Positions 23,729-34,944 of a stretch of 64,000 nt of DNA are shown here, piece by piece. A program made the translations under genes and the position numbers. The first letter of the stretch is position 1. Each line of letters opens with the position of its first letter. Source of the DNA: Rhizoclosmatium globosum. Lineage: Eukaryota; Chytridiomycota; Chytridiomycetes; Chytridiales; Chytriomycetaceae. The notes below the pieces were generated by a model. The model saw only the letters and a program-made list of their open reading frames with translations. It was not told where the DNA came from and made no database searches. The DNA lies in contig MCGO01000105.1 of the NCBI GenBank assembly GCA_002104985.1, positions 80,520 to 144,519 on the forward strand, in the 5' to 3' direction.

Positions 23729-24565
23729 ATGTCCATTATTTCTCCAAAACCAATAATGAGCAACCCAGAACCAACAGCAGAACCAGAACCAACTGAGGAA
23801 GAGCAGCGCAACCAGCACCTTCTCGCACCAATTTCGCTGTCTCTGAATCCAAAAGGAACAATCTTTCTTGGCTACGAAACTCCAAATGGCTCAATGTACC
23901 TTGCCCTTTCAACGGGAACCTTTGAGAAACCTGAAACACTCCCCGTCCCAACTTCGGTTCTCTCGTCACTTGTCGTCCTTCATCCTGATCAATCGCTGCA
24001 TCCAAAACAAGAAATCTCAGCAGAGTCAATGTCAATCCCGCTCACAGAACAAGAATGGCTCTTTGCCCGCGAATTGGTCAACAAATCTGTGCCTGGAACC
24101 TTCCCTGAATCCCTTTCCTACCCTGACTTTCTCAGAAATACTCTAAAAGTGTACCTTGACAACTTTGACGAATACGAGGCCCTCTCTTTCCCAATGGCAT
24201 TCCGAAAGTCGTTCAAATCGTTTGCCGATCAACCAAAGACCGAGAGAGGCGAATTCGGGGCATATGTCAGTAGAAAGTTTAGAGAAAGTAGTCAGAATCC
24301 TATGGTGCTTGATTGGGTTGCTTGGGCTGGAACGATCTTGCATGCGTTGAAGGTGTTGGAGGATTTGGATCCACGCGCAAAAGAGTTTGGATTATATGTA
24401 GAACGGAAGGAAGACACCATGCAAGACTCTAAAAAACAGAGTGGTGGAGCGGGAAAGCTTAAGGCAAAGAAGGGTGTGTTTTTCATTCCCGTGGATGTCA
24501 TTCTCATGATTTCTGTTCTGGTGCTTCTTGTTGCATGGTTCATGGGATGGATTCGGTACAACTGA
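23729..24565 (+). CDS. Predicted tail-anchored membrane protein
   Basis: I do not recognise the family. The start is the ATG at 23729 or, less likely, that at 23756 (MSNPEPTAEPEP); both lie after a long TTCTTTTC pyrimidine tract at 23665-23725 that looks like a fungal promoter element. The protein, about 278 residues, has an acidic proline-rich N-terminus, a central part without repeats, a lysine-rich stretch (KQSGGAGKLKAKKG) and then one C-terminal hydrophobic helix (VDVILMISVLVLLVAWFMGW) ending six residues later. That arrangement predicts post-translational tail anchoring, probably in the ER or mitochondrial outer membrane, with the bulk in the cytosol. It is single-exon and intact. Confidence 0.6.
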   Translation: MSIISPKPIMSNPEPTAEPEPTEEEQRNQHLLAPISLSLNPKGTIFLGYETPNGSMYLALSTGTFEKPETLPVPTSVLSSLVVLHPDQSLHPKQEISAESMSIPLTEQEWLFARELVNKSVPGTFPESLSYPDFLRNTLKVYLDNFDEYEALSFPMAFRKSFKSFADQPKTERGEFGAYVSRKFRESSQNPMVLDWVAWAGTILHALKVLEDLDPRAKEFGLYVERKEDTMQDSKKQSGGAGKLKAKKGVFFIPVDVILMISVLVLLVAWFMGWIRYN

Positions 24566-24709
24566 ATCATATTTATTAGAATAAACTAAGGTGATTTTTT
24601 TTCAGATGATTATGATTAAAGAAGGTGTTGTATGGTAAATGTATTTGCTTACTTCAAAAATTATGAACCATCATATAAATCGAAAAAAAAAGAAATTAGC
24701 TTCAGATTT

Positions 24710-25786
24710 TTAACAGACCCAAGTTGTATCGTTTCTCTTTTCAGGAGCTTTGTAGTTTCTGTACCAGTTCTTTGGGTTTGGATCACCAAGACAAACGGAC
24801 GCAGGAACAAGGTTGTATCCACTGGTACGCAACAACTCAACTTCAAATGGCGTGGAAATTTTTACAGTACGCTCGTACACATCGTGGTTTAGTGTGATAT
24901 AAGCGCCGCCAGGATTGTACTTGTCTGAGATTTGATTAACCATACGTGTCTGTAACGCTCTTGTAAGTTTGGTCATCAACAAGATGCTCTCCCGCTGGAT
25001 TAGCATCATCAAAGTCTGCATCATAGTCAAACATACTCCATCCTACAATGACGTATCCTCTCTGCTTCATGAGAGCCTCAACACGAGCGTCGTGAACGCC
25101 AGCTCCATAAGGTGGGCGCATGTATCGTGGAACAAATCCAAAGATTCTTTGGAACGCATCTTCAAGACGCTGCATTTCTTGGTGCACTTCAGCATCTGAA
25201 ATTTCTGTCAGGGCCTTGTGGGACCATGTATGGTGTCCAATTTGATGACCTTCTTTGTGAGCCCGAATGATAAAATCAGTGTATGGCTTGTCGTAGATAC
25301 AGCTCCAGTTGTTTCCATTGACAAAGAAAGTCGCCTGTGAAAGATAACGAAAGGTTAGCCACAAGTATACTTGAGTGTTACCAAATTGACCAACTTCACC
25401 TTAATTCCTTGCTCCATCAGGTAATCCAACAACTCTCCCGTCCAGTCTCCAGGCCCATCATCAAACGTAAGCGCAACTTGCCATGCCTTATCGCAATAGG
25501 TGTACGACTTTCCAGCAACGGGTGGACCTCGTTGCTTAACTGGACGAATTCCTCCAAACCCAGGTGCAGGCAATTCATCTGGAATAGCTGTGTCGCAAAC
25601 GAAAGACCCAACGCGTGGAGTAGGGCATTCAATGCCCTTGTTCCATTCCACGATTTGGAACTCTCCCGCACCAACGTTTGCTGCAATGGAGGCACAAGTG
25701 TCGCCGGCTTTGACTGTGATGGAGTGGAGGCATTGGATCGCGAGAGCTGGAGCCGTAAGTGTGGCTAGTACGAAATTGAGTCTCAT
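24710..25786 (-). CDS. LysM-containing chitin deacetylase (CE4)
   Basis: Two exons are inferred: 25786-25400 and 25334-24710. A signal peptide starts at the ATG at 25786 (MRLNFVLATLTAPALAIQC). A LysM (VKAGDTCASIAANVGAGEFQ) should bind chitin. The NodB/CE4 domain shows TFDDGPGDWTGE (catalytic base and metal ligand), HTWSH (metal-binding histidines), RPPYGAG and DYDADFDD. Such enzymes remove acetyl groups from chitin at the cell surface, making chitosan. This is the most complete of three copies within 4.5 kb. One apparent single-base frame change lies near 24955-24965, after QTYKSVT; reading through it restores the family's C-terminus (YNPGGAYITLNHDVYERTV). Because all else is conserved, an assembly error is likely there. 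Confidence 0.85.
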
Positions 25787-26817
25787 CTTTTTTTTGTTGA
25801 GGACAAGAAATTGAATGAAGGGAGTTTTCACAAGCCTGACACAACACACGCGTGAAGCGGAGGTGTCCGTTTTCGAATTTTCTAAAATAAGGTATATATA
25901 TTGTTATTTATAGGCAAAGGGGCTTTATTGTGGCTTACTTCTCAAGGATCATATTCCAACTGTTTCTAATTGGAGGATTACACACAATAACCTTCCTGGA
26001 TAGTACCTTATTGCCAGTTATTTGTACAAAATCGTGACTGGTGGAGCAAATAATTGAGGCCGAGCCCTTTTGTTAGCGGGTTTTGTTGCGGTCTGTTGAG
26101 GACAGAAACTATGCTCTTCCCTAATGAGAAGCTTCTACCTGGGTTTACGGATTTATGAACCCAATCCTCTGAGACTTTGTTTTCTCTCTCTTTTTCTTCG
26201 CTGTATCATATTTATTTGGATATTATGTCTTTCATTGACTTCCATCCCAACGCTACAGCTCAGGCTGGTGGCTCTGCCCCAACTTTTTGCCATCCTCGAA
26301 ACCCTCAAAGTTGGGCAACCCTCATTTCCTGGTCCAAAGCATCAAGTGACCACAGAAAAAACAGGTCACTTGACAATGGAGATTTGGTAGGGTTAAACCG
26401 ATGATCCTCGAGCTTACCAAAGTCCAATTTTCTACAACCTTTTCCTAAGCACCATTTTTAACGTTATTCCGTGATTAAGTCAATCGTACTTTGTAAAACC
26501 AACGGCCCTTACTTACAATAATTTATTTACAAATCTATTTACGCGTCAAACCAAATTAAAACGTTCTAAGAGTTGTTTCAAAATGTCTTTTGCCTTCAGT
26601 TGTTATAAGAACTCGTCATACATAAATACATAAATCCATTCCATTTCTCTTATCTCGGAACTTCCGAGATAAGCATCGGAACACACAATCGGAAAACGGA
26701 AACGTCGGAGGGAGATAGATTTAACAGCGGCAAGGAGATATATTTCAGGCCCAGACCACCAAAGAAAAGGTTCGTTTCCAGCTCCGCAGAAAAAAAGGTG
26801 GAGAGCCACCAGCCTGG
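25787..26817. other. Intergenic region without recognisable gene
   Basis: About 1 kb is AT-rich. A frame at 26225-26404 encodes 59 residues (starting MSFIDFHPNATAQ) after a pyrimidine tract, but it has no splice or domain support. A second frame overlaps the 3' end of the GNAT gene. Nothing else is supported. Confidence 0.3.
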
Positions 26818-27366
26818 CTACAGCTTGCCTGCTCTGTCCGCCATACTCGCTGGTTTCAAAGTCCCACAGCCATTCTGCCCCGCTTTCTTGTAGAATGAAA
26901 TAGCACGTTGGTTCTGTTGGAAAGCTTTGACAACAACACCCCCAGTAATGTCCGAAAGGGAAAGCATCAACCGTACTGCTTCGACAATGAGTGACTTTGA
27001 TATTCCACATCCTTGATACTTTTGGGCAACGTGAATAGTTTCGAGAGATATCGGGTACTGTGATTCAGAGGGCTCTGGGTTTGGTCCCAGTTCACAGTAT
27101 CCTAAGACTTGGTTTTCTAATGTGACTGCCACTACGTATATCGATGGTATTGTATGTTTTGAGTCGTGAGTCTGAGACCACTGTTGGAGGAGAGACTCTC
27201 GACGGGATTGGTTGACATTTGTGACAAACTCTAAAGGCATGATTTCCGTTGAAACATACGTCTCAATCCAGCTTTGGTTTATCATTTCCGCTGCAGATGG
27301 AGCATCGGATGGAAGTGCTCTCCGAATTGGTATGGAGGGTGATGGGTTGATGGGACGTTGTGACAT
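26818..27366 (-). CDS. GNAT-family N-acetyltransferase
   Basis: A frame of 182 residues starts at the ATG at 27366 and opens with IRRALPSDAPSAAEMINQSW, the typical beta1-alpha1 start of GNAT enzymes. The acetyl-CoA-binding motif A is HVAQKYQGCGISKSLI, fitting Q/R-x-x-G-x-G/A. Motif B is NQRAISFYKKAG. The best comparison is with small soluble acetyltransferases acting on amines or peptides; the substrate is unknown. After FYKKAG the given frame ends quickly, whereas another frame continues with EWLWDFETSEYGG, a plausible GNAT C-terminus; a one-base frame change there is possible. It is single-exon. Confidence 0.7.
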   Translation of the reverse strand: MSQRPINPSPSIPIRRALPSDAPSAAEMINQSWIETYVSTEIMPLEFVTNVNQSRRESLLQQWSQTHDSKHTIPSIYVVAVTLENQVLGYCELGPNPEPSESQYPISLETIHVAQKYQGCGISKSLIVEAVRLMLSLSDITGGVVVKAFQQNQRAISFYKKAGQNGCGTLKPASMADRAGKL

Positions 27367-27564
27367 CGGCAATAGGGTTCTTATCGTTAATTAAAATATG
27401 AAAGAGACACAGTTCAAAAGAAAAAAAGAGAATATGGTTTATTTTATTTGAAATTGGAGAAATAGAATGAATAAATATACGTTGTACTTGAACTCTGTGA
27501 TCCAAAGTGGAGATTCACAAGAAAAAGCCCTCTGTGCCCTCTGTCGCCATCAAACTTCAGCTCG

Positions 27565-27804
27565 ATGACTTTAACCACCGCATTCGTTTACCTGCTCCTC
27601 GCTTTAGCCATCACATCATCAGCAAGCCCGATTCAAAGGAATGCATGCACAGCTTCAATATCCGACCTTAGAGCACATACGAAGGCATGCAGGGGTTATT
27701 CTTGTTATGGATACGAAGCTTTATGTCAGATTTCAGCGGATTGCTGTCGAGGGGTAAGGGTTACGTTGATGAAGCTCGGAATTGCTGACAGAAATCCAAG
27801 GTGA
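27565..27804 (+). CDS. Small secreted cysteine-rich protein, exon 1
   Basis: The ATG at 27565 opens a good signal peptide (MTLTTAFVYLLLALAITSSAS), followed by a short mature part with closely spaced cysteines (RGYSCYGYEALCQISADCC). The C...C...CC spacing resembles cystine-knot-like small secreted proteins of fungi. A donor GTAAGG lies directly after CCRG (about 27757), so the frame from there to 27804 is probably intron, with the 3' exon within 27800-28080; I could not choose the acceptor. Function is unknown; an extracellular role is inferred. Confidence 0.5.
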   Translation: MTLTTAFVYLLLALAITSSASPIQRNACTASISDLRAHTKACRGYSCYGYEALCQISADCCRGVRVTLMKLGIADRNPR

Positions 27805-28111
27805 TCCCAAGGCTATTGCACCAAGTCAAGCGCACATGTCATATTTCAGAAACACAATTTCAGGTGGATGAGATTGTGATTCTTTGCAGGTTTGACTTTC
27901 ACACGTCCTGTTTAGTTGTTCTAAACACTAAATTAACAGTCAAGTTGGGGTGTTCATTGAGGAATAAAACGTTTCTTAATGTATTTATTGAAGAAATAAA
28001 CAAGCTAGATTCGTTTACACTGCTATTCAACTTCCGTAATTCTTTCATCAGCCAAAAAGTTGGTCTTTTCAGACACAACTGACGTTGCCAGAATATGTGA
28101 AGCCCTTCTCG

Positions 28112-29195
28112 TCATACCAGTTTTACTCTTAGAACGCTGGATCGTCGCGTGGCACTGGGCTCAGTGTTAGGGTCAGGTTGAATAACACCAGCCATTTCAA
28201 GCAATTTTGTATTCTCGCCTTCGATTTTGCTTCCATTACTTTTTTTAGTTGAGCTTTGGCTGCTAATACGGTGATGAAGGACAATAGCTGCGATGCGATT
28301 TGTTAGATGATGATAATCAATACGTTATACTTGCCAAGCATAAAGTGTTTATCCAACCATATATTTAGCACAAGCATCAATGCTGCTGTCGTCGATTCCA
28401 TCGCCACACCGACGGAATGCTGGACAACCTCAAATCCAAGTGCTGAAAAAACAACGGCAACCAAACTGAACAAAACACACGAAATCAGGAGAACGTACAA
28501 ATACTGAATCACAGACGCAACATTTTTCTTGTCCTCTTCGGATGTAATCACCATTTCGACTTTAAGACTTTGGACGATATTCTTTTGAATGTATTTGTAT
28601 TAGTTTGCGATTGCGTATAGCTTGTACACATCGAACGTGAGGTTTCCAATTAAGTTAGAAACTTTGCTTATAGTTCCAATGGGCGTCATGAAGGAATGGA
28701 TAAAGTTGCTTTCTGCTTCGAGGACGTCGAGGTTGATTCCGGCAATGTAAAACACGAGCGCGAATGAAACTCCTTTCGCCAGAACGATAATAACAGCACT
28801 TATTAAAGCAACAATTTTCCAGTATGGGACATCCATCGCGTGGAGCTTTTGTACAACTAAGAACTGTAGTGTCGCCTGTGAGCAATGTGACAATTCTCCC
28901 AGTAGACACAAACCATCATTAGCATCTGATACACGAGCGTCGAAGCACACGATACTACAAGGATCAATAAAGTGGATAGAGAGAAAATTTCATTGTTGAT
29001 GTCGAGTGTGACATAGATCCCGCTTGCTGCGTGAACAAAGAAGACGATCGCTGTTGTCAAGCTGAGCCATTTTGAGAGAGTAAGCTTCTTTTCGGGATAA
29101 TCTAGCTTTGACTTTAAGACGGTTCCTGCACAGTATATACTGATGCCGATTGTGGAGGAGAAAAGGGCAAGAACGATTATGCGGCGAATGATCAT
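28112..29195 (-). CDS. Multipass (about 7TM) membrane protein
   Basis: Four exons are inferred: 29195-28914, 28875-28630, 28581-28335 and 28287-28112, giving 316 residues with all joins in frame. The first two introns are GT-AG (39 and 48 nt). The third begins with GCAAGT, a textbook GC donor, and ends CAG; using it gives an in-frame C-terminal tail (VLHHRISSQSSTKKS). Seven hydrophobic segments are visible, for example IIVLALFSSTIGISIYCAGT, LLILVVSCASTLVYQMLMM and YLYVLLISCVLFSLVAVVF. A receptor-like topology is inferred, but no rhodopsin, cAMP-receptor or other GPCR signature is recognised. The upstream TTG at 29207 is not a likely start. Confidence 0.6.
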
Positions 29196-29368
29196 CGCAA
29201 CAGACAAAATTTAAAAGTCGCATTGTTATAATAACCTACTAATGAATGAAATAATATAGTAAAGCAGTGGAGATTTGTACGATGAGATCTTCGTTTCAGG
29301 TGTCTCATTGAGTAGTACCTGAAACTCTTAACTGTTTCAGATTCTTTCTGCACGAGACACAACATAAT

Positions 29369-31179
29369 ATGCCAACCAGTGGCGCCCGTCCACTGACCAT
29401 GCCAGATATATCCAGCCGAGAAAGCGGTGTTCAAGTGAAAGAGAGCAAGGGCTTTTCATTCTCATTTCTCAAACGAAGGCCATCAGTCACTTCAAAAGAC
29501 ACTGAATCCATCAACATCCAAAATGCACCACTTCCACCTACTCGCACCTTCTTCTTTGCAGCTAAACCGAGAAGAGGCTCAATCATCAAATTCCCCGTCG
29601 CGGCAAAACGAATGTCTCAGACACAACTGGCAGGATCTCAAGGTTTTTAGTTACTCACTCATTCCCATTGCATAATAACTAACGACGCCTTAAAAAAGAA
29701 GCTACATTGACACAGAAACAAGCACGACGACCTGTTCCTCAAAGGCGGACACGTACTCAGACACCCCCATTAACTTTAGTTTCACGACGGACTTCGAAAG
29801 CATCATTCTCCTCATTTTACACTGCGTCTTCAACTGGTTCTTCGTACCGCCGCCAAAGAGTCTCGCTGGCTAAAGCATTCCCGCCAAGATACCACGATAT
29901 CGAAACTGGAGACGAACTGTATGATTCGGATTCGTATCATGAAGAAGGAGGGGACGAACACTCTGTCGCTACATCTCGAACACCCTCATTCTCGTCTCGT
30001 CGAAGTTCAACCAGTTCATTCAGAAAGAGTTTGCAGTCGCTGCTTCAGTCCTACAACAGTCGAATAAGCGATGGAGATATTGTTGTCCAGCTCAATAGTC
30101 AGGGATTGGATACGATTCAGGAGGACGGTGAAGATGATGTCTCTGAATTGACGGCTGTCAACTTGGGAGGACTGAAACGGCGTCCTTCCACACCGTTTGT
30201 GGAAGGAAATGCCAGACATGGTTATCCACGAAAGGGAACTGCAATTCCGGTCTCAGAAGATTCGTTTGATGAAGTGTCGGGGGAATTGAAGCGGTCAACA
30301 CCTCAACGACGCAACCTCACTCGAAAGAAGAGTTCGATCGATCTGAAGAAACTGTCCAGGCTTTCGTATTCGCTTCCATTTGATCAAGGTAGGCACCATC
30401 GACGTCTATCAGTATTCCGTCGTATCTAATCTTGTTTTATATCAGACTCACAAACAAAGAAGCCGTTCCGATCTTCAGTCCTTCACCGCCTTGACTTTTT
30501 ACTCAACCAACTCGACGATGAGCTTCAACAGATTTCGGAAGAATCTCAGGACTCTGATTGGGCGGATGAAACAACGAGTTCTTCAGCCACATTGTCAACC
30601 TTCACGTTGGAATACTCCACGCCACAACAGAAAACTACAGGTGGTTTTCGTGTATTGAACGAAGACTCTAAGTCTACTAGTAGCAGCGTTACACTCATTG
30701 AAGAAAAGAAAGTTAGGAGGGTGTCGATTGTGTTACCAGTGGAGGGAACCAAAGAGAAACGTCGCATTGTGTCCATGCTTAAAAGTACTCTACAGTGGTA
30801 CCAAAGCTCTCCTGTCGGTAAATTGACTACTGTTCAAACCAGTTCAAAAGACAACTCAAGTGAAACTCTCGTAACCTCCACCGCGAAACATATCGGATCA
30901 TTCTGGGGGTCCACAACAACGCTTTCCGACATTTCAAGTTCAACTCCGTCGTCTCCGTCTGTGATTTCATGTGTGGCACCAACTTCACCATCACCGCCAA
31001 TTGTTTCATCAACTCCTCAACCAACTCCACGCACACAGTCGGCAAGATCGACGATTGAAGCGTCCAAAGAAGCCAGACGATTACGAATGGAACGCATGAA
31101 AATTAATACATCTGCAGTGGCGGTGGCGAGTCCTGACAAGTCCATCAATTCTGTGTTTTCACCTGCTGGAACTCACTAG
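29369..31179 (+). CDS. Disordered basic/serine-rich protein
   Basis: I do not recognise a domain. Three exons (29369-29642, 29699-30388, 30446-31179) with GT-AG introns of 56-57 nt join in frame to give 565 residues. The protein is rich in serine, threonine, arginine and proline, with basic patches (RRPVPQRRTRTQ; KRRPSTPF) and one more ordered segment across exons 2-3 (SSVLHRLDFLLNQLDDEL). Near the end a helix-like SARSTIEASKEARRLRMER suggests a short amphipathic or coiled-coil element. A cytosolic, phosphorylated scaffold-type protein is possible. It is divergent with the 7TM-like gene about 170 nt upstream. The gene model is strong, the function unknown. Confidence 0.6.
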
Positions 31180-31333
31180 TTACAATTTTCCCTCTTTTCG
31201 CAACTTAATGTTATTGTAAACGACGAAAGAAGTAAATATGTAATCAAATTAAACCATGTGTGTAAGGGTTGTCCCACAAAAATATTCCAATTTGTGGCGG
31301 TGATTTTGGAGATGGTGTGCAGCCACCCAGTTA

Positions 31334-32874
31334 ATGAAAAATAAGTTCCGAGACATAACGAAATTCTCCGTTCCAAAAAAGAAGCTTCCTCACAAAAATG
31401 ACCTACAAACCAGCAGTCGCCAGACAAACAAGGACACACGTCCGCTCTGGAAGAAGGTTCTTACATCCATTACATTCTGGCTGGTTATCGCCACGATCCT
31501 TGGATGCATCATCGGATCTACGCGCCACAGTTCAGTAAAGATGCGGCTCCAACTGCCAACATCTTCATGAGACCTATCCAGTTTGTTGTCCTTCCACTCG
31601 TCTTTGCGTCGTTGGTTGTGGTATCGCTGGACATGGTGATTTAAAGGCTTTGGGAAGACTTGCACTCAAGACTTTCATTTACTTTGAGCTTGTTACGGTA
31701 CGTTGCTATATGATCTTTCATTTTCTTTCTTGCCTGTAGATCAGGCTTGCTGTTTTGGTTGTTGGGGTGTTGTTGTTTTGGATCTCACCGAAACTAATTA
31801 ATTAATTATGGATAGACCCTCGCATTGCTCTTCGGACTTATCGCCGCCAACACTGTTAAACCAGGAGACGGAGGAATCTCAAAGGGAAAGAACTACACTG
31901 TCGATACAACGCAAACCTTCACCTACGCACTTTGGATCAACCATCTTACTCCAAAGACATGGGGTGAAATGATGGGTGGTTCTGGAAGCTCCGAACTCCT
32001 CCAAGTTCTCGTTGCCGCTATTCTCTTTGGTTGCGCCACTGCCCTTGTCCCAGAAGACCACCACAAAAGAACAATCTTGAACCTCTGCGATGCAGTGTTG
32101 AACGTCATGTTCAAGTTTGTCGATATTGTGATTTGGGCTGCTCCAGTCGCTGTTGTCTTTTCCATCGCAAACGTGGTTGCATCTGCTGGTGGACTTGCCG
32201 TTCTCGCCACACTCGGAAAATTGGTTGCTTCTCTCTACATCACATGTCTCATTTTTATTGTTCTTGTCTTTGGACTTGTCTGCCTCATTTTCAAGATTCC
32301 GCCTCTGGAGTTTTTGGTTGTGATGCGTGAGCCGCTTGTGATTGCGTATACTACGGCTACATCGGAGGCGTGTCTTCCTAAAGTGTTTGAAGCTCTTGAA
32401 GCGTATGGTGTTTCAACAGAGGTTACTGGATTCGTTGTTCCGTTTGGATATTCATTTAACCTCGATGGATCCACGTTGTACCTTACCTTGGCCTCATTGT
32501 TTTGTGCGCAGGCAGCTGGTGTCGAGAAGTCGATTGGAGAGCAAATTGTTATGGTGCTTATGCTCATGATTTCATCAAAGGGTGTTGCTGGTGTTCGTTC
32601 TGCTTCGATTATTGTTATTGCGGCTACAGTTACACAGTTCAATATTCCAGCCTGGCCAATTACGATTATTCTTGGTGTAGATTGGTTTATGGATATGATG
32701 AGAACTTTGGTTAATGTTATGGGTAACTGTTTGGCAGCTGTTGCCATGGCCAAGTGGGAGGGCGAATTCAGAAAGGAGCTTATTGCTGAAGCCAGCGAAG
32801 TAGACGGAGCAGTGGCTGTCTTTGACAAGACTGGTGCCGCTGACGCCGTCGTTGTAGTTTCCAAGTCTGACTAA
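31334..32874 (+). CDS. SLC1-family (DAACS) amino acid/dicarboxylate symporter, frameshifted copy
   Basis: Two exons (about 31334-31697 and 31816-32874) match the transporter at 32966-34416 almost throughout. The family couples uptake of acidic or neutral amino acids, or dicarboxylates, to Na+/H+. Visible landmarks are TSEACLPKVFEAL (where SLC1 proteins have the serine-rich re-entrant loop HP1), FNLDGSTLYLTLA (TM7, N-x-D-G-T-like), SSKGVAGVRSAS (HP2) and GVDWFMDMMRTLVNVMGN (TM8). Exon 1 has two one-base losses relative to its partner, near 31508 (after GCIIGS) and 31617 (after LV). These could be decay or assembly error; the remaining 353-codon exon is clean. The N-terminus is longer and different from the partner. 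Confidence 0.8.
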
Positions 32875-32965
32875 GATCAATCTCATTTGTGTGAGCCATG
32901 CGGCTTTGTTCATATTGAATAAAATAGATGTTGATACGTGTTATATTTGATTTTGGGAATTGAAC

Positions 32966-34416
32966 TCAAACTTCAGGGTCTTTGGAAACAATAAACACAT
33001 CATCAGCTGTTCCCAAAGTGGAGTTGGATACGTTTGTAGTAGTTTGTAACCTTTCTCTCGCTTCTGCCAACATATCCTTGCGGAATTCACCTTCCCATTT
33101 CGCCATAGCAACAGCAGCCAAACAGTTACCCATCACATTTGTAAACGTTCTCATCATGTCCATAAACCAATCAACACCAAGAATAATAGTGATTGGCCAT
33201 GCGGGGATGTTGAACTGAGCCACAGTGGCGGCGAGAACGATGATACTAGCCGAACGAACACCAGCGACTCCTTTAGACGAGATCATAAGCATGAGCACCA
33301 TGACAATTTGTTCTCCAATAGTCTTCTCAACACCAGCAGCCTGCGCACAAAAGACAGCAGCCAAACTAAGGTACAACGTGGATCCATCAAGGTTAAAGGA
33401 ATAACCAAATGGAATCACAAATGACGTGACCTCAGTCGAAACGCCATACGCTTCAAGAGCTTCAAAGACTTTTGGAAGCGCGGCTTCAGAGGTTGCAGTC
33501 GTGTATCCGATGATGAGGGGTTCGCGGATGGCAGCCAAGAATTCAATTGGATTGATTCTGAAAATCAGACAGACGAGGCCAAAGATAACGATAATGAAAA
33601 TGAGGCACGTTCCGTAGAGAGTTGCAACCAGTTTTCCGAGCGTGGAAAGTACAGAAAGTCCACCCGCAGAAGCCACCACATTCGCAATGGAGAACATGAC
33701 TGTAAGTGGGGCTAACCAAATAACGATATCGACAAACTTAAACATGACATTGAGCACCGCGGAACAAATGTTCAAGATTGTTCTTTTGTGGTGGTCTTCT
33801 GGGACAAGGGCAGTGGCGCAACCAAAGAGAATGGCGGCAACGAGGACTTGGAGGAGTTCAGAGCTTCCAGATCCACCCATCATTTCACCCCATGTCTTTG
33901 GAGTAAGATGGTTGATCCAGAGTGCATAGGTGAAGGTTTGAGTGGTGTCGACCGTGTAGTTCTTTCCTTGGGAGATTCCAGTGTTGCCAGGCTTGATCGT
34001 GTTGACAGCGACGAGACCAAAGATAAGTGCGAGAGTCTGTGTATTTGTATGTTAGAGCTTTGAAGGCGACGGGTGGAATCAATTTGACAGCTCCCTCTGT
34101 TGAAGCATCGTTAACATACCGTGACAACCTCAAAGTAAATAAATGTCTTCAGTGCAAGTCGTCCAAGTGCCTTCAGGTTTCCATGGCCCGCAATACCGCC
34201 AACCAAGGAGGAAAACACGAGTGGAAAGACGACAAACTGGATTGGTCTCAAGAAAAGATTCGCAGTTGGAGCCGCATCCTTACTGAATTGGGGAGCGTAG
34301 GAGCCAATGATGCATCCAAGGATTGTGGCGATGACAAGCCAGAGCGTGATGGATGTGAGGACCTTCTTCCAAAGCGGGCGAGTGTCCTTCTTAGCCGGAG
34401 TTGTGGCAGGCTGCAT
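32966..34416 (-). CDS. SLC1-family (DAACS) amino acid/dicarboxylate symporter
   Basis: Two exons, 34416-34120 and 34036-32966, give an intact protein of 455 residues, a normal length for the family. The intron is 83 nt. The first helix begins at ITLWLVIATILGCIIGSYAP. Later landmarks are TSEAALPKVFEALEAYG (HP1 loop), FGYSFNLDGSTLYL (TM7, substrate/cation site), SSKGVAGVRSAS (HP2) and GVDWFMDMMRTFTNVMGN (TM8, with the conserved aspartate). I infer a plasma-membrane symporter. The serine-rich SSSAAT of animal EAATs is TATSEA here, so substrate specificity cannot be inferred. Its stop lies 92 nt from that of the opposite-strand paralog. The ATG at 34416 is used because no in-frame upstream exon is visible. 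Confidence 0.9.
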
Positions 34417-34944
34417 CTGGTTTTGGTGAGGTTTTCTTTCTCGTGGCTCAAGAAAGTCTTGGATTTTATGGATTTTGAGTGCGATTTCGAAATCATGGAT
34501 CTCTCAATTATTGTGATTGCGAATGAGTGCTCACTAATACAGTATGATCTGAGTTACTCTGTGCGTGCTGAATCTCGTTGGAAGTTGTTAGGCCTTGTTG
34601 AGAGCAAAACGCTGTGTGGTAGTGGCTGTGCCCAATCTTTCCGATCTCCAAATATTCATTTTCTTTTGTTACATGGCCAATAAAATCATTAAGAAAGGCG
34701 CATAATTAAATAACGATTTAATTGAGAAGTCCTTTAGAATGTTGGTCTCGACTTCCAACCTTGAAAAAGGCAACACAATAAGCAGTTTTGAACTTTGAAG
34801 AAATTATTTACATTGTTCTTTCTGAAATAATGTAAAATACGTGAACACAGCCTCATGCCTTTGTTCTGATGACACTCATCCTTTGTTCTCATCAACCTAT
34901 ATGTGTAACGAGCCAAATATTCTTATTTTAAACCCTAAAACGCA
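34417..34944. other. Intergenic region between SLC1 and Cache-like genes
   Basis: About 530 nt probably carry divergent promoters. The long plus-strand frame here is antisense to the SLC1 gene and runs out of it, so it was not accepted. No RNA gene or repeat was noticed. Confidence 0.35.

Noticed and set aside
26225..26404. Small frame MSFIDFHPNATAQ..., 59 codons
   Set aside because: There is a suggestive pyrimidine tract upstream, but no domain, splice support or paralog; mentioned only within the intergenic entry.
32235..32864. 209-codon minus-strand frame over the first SLC1 gene
   Set aside because: It is the antisense shadow of a conserved transporter exon.
34027..34683. 218-codon plus-strand frame
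   Set aside because: It is antisense to exon 1 and the intron of the SLC1 transporter, whose frame and splice sites are clearly conserved.
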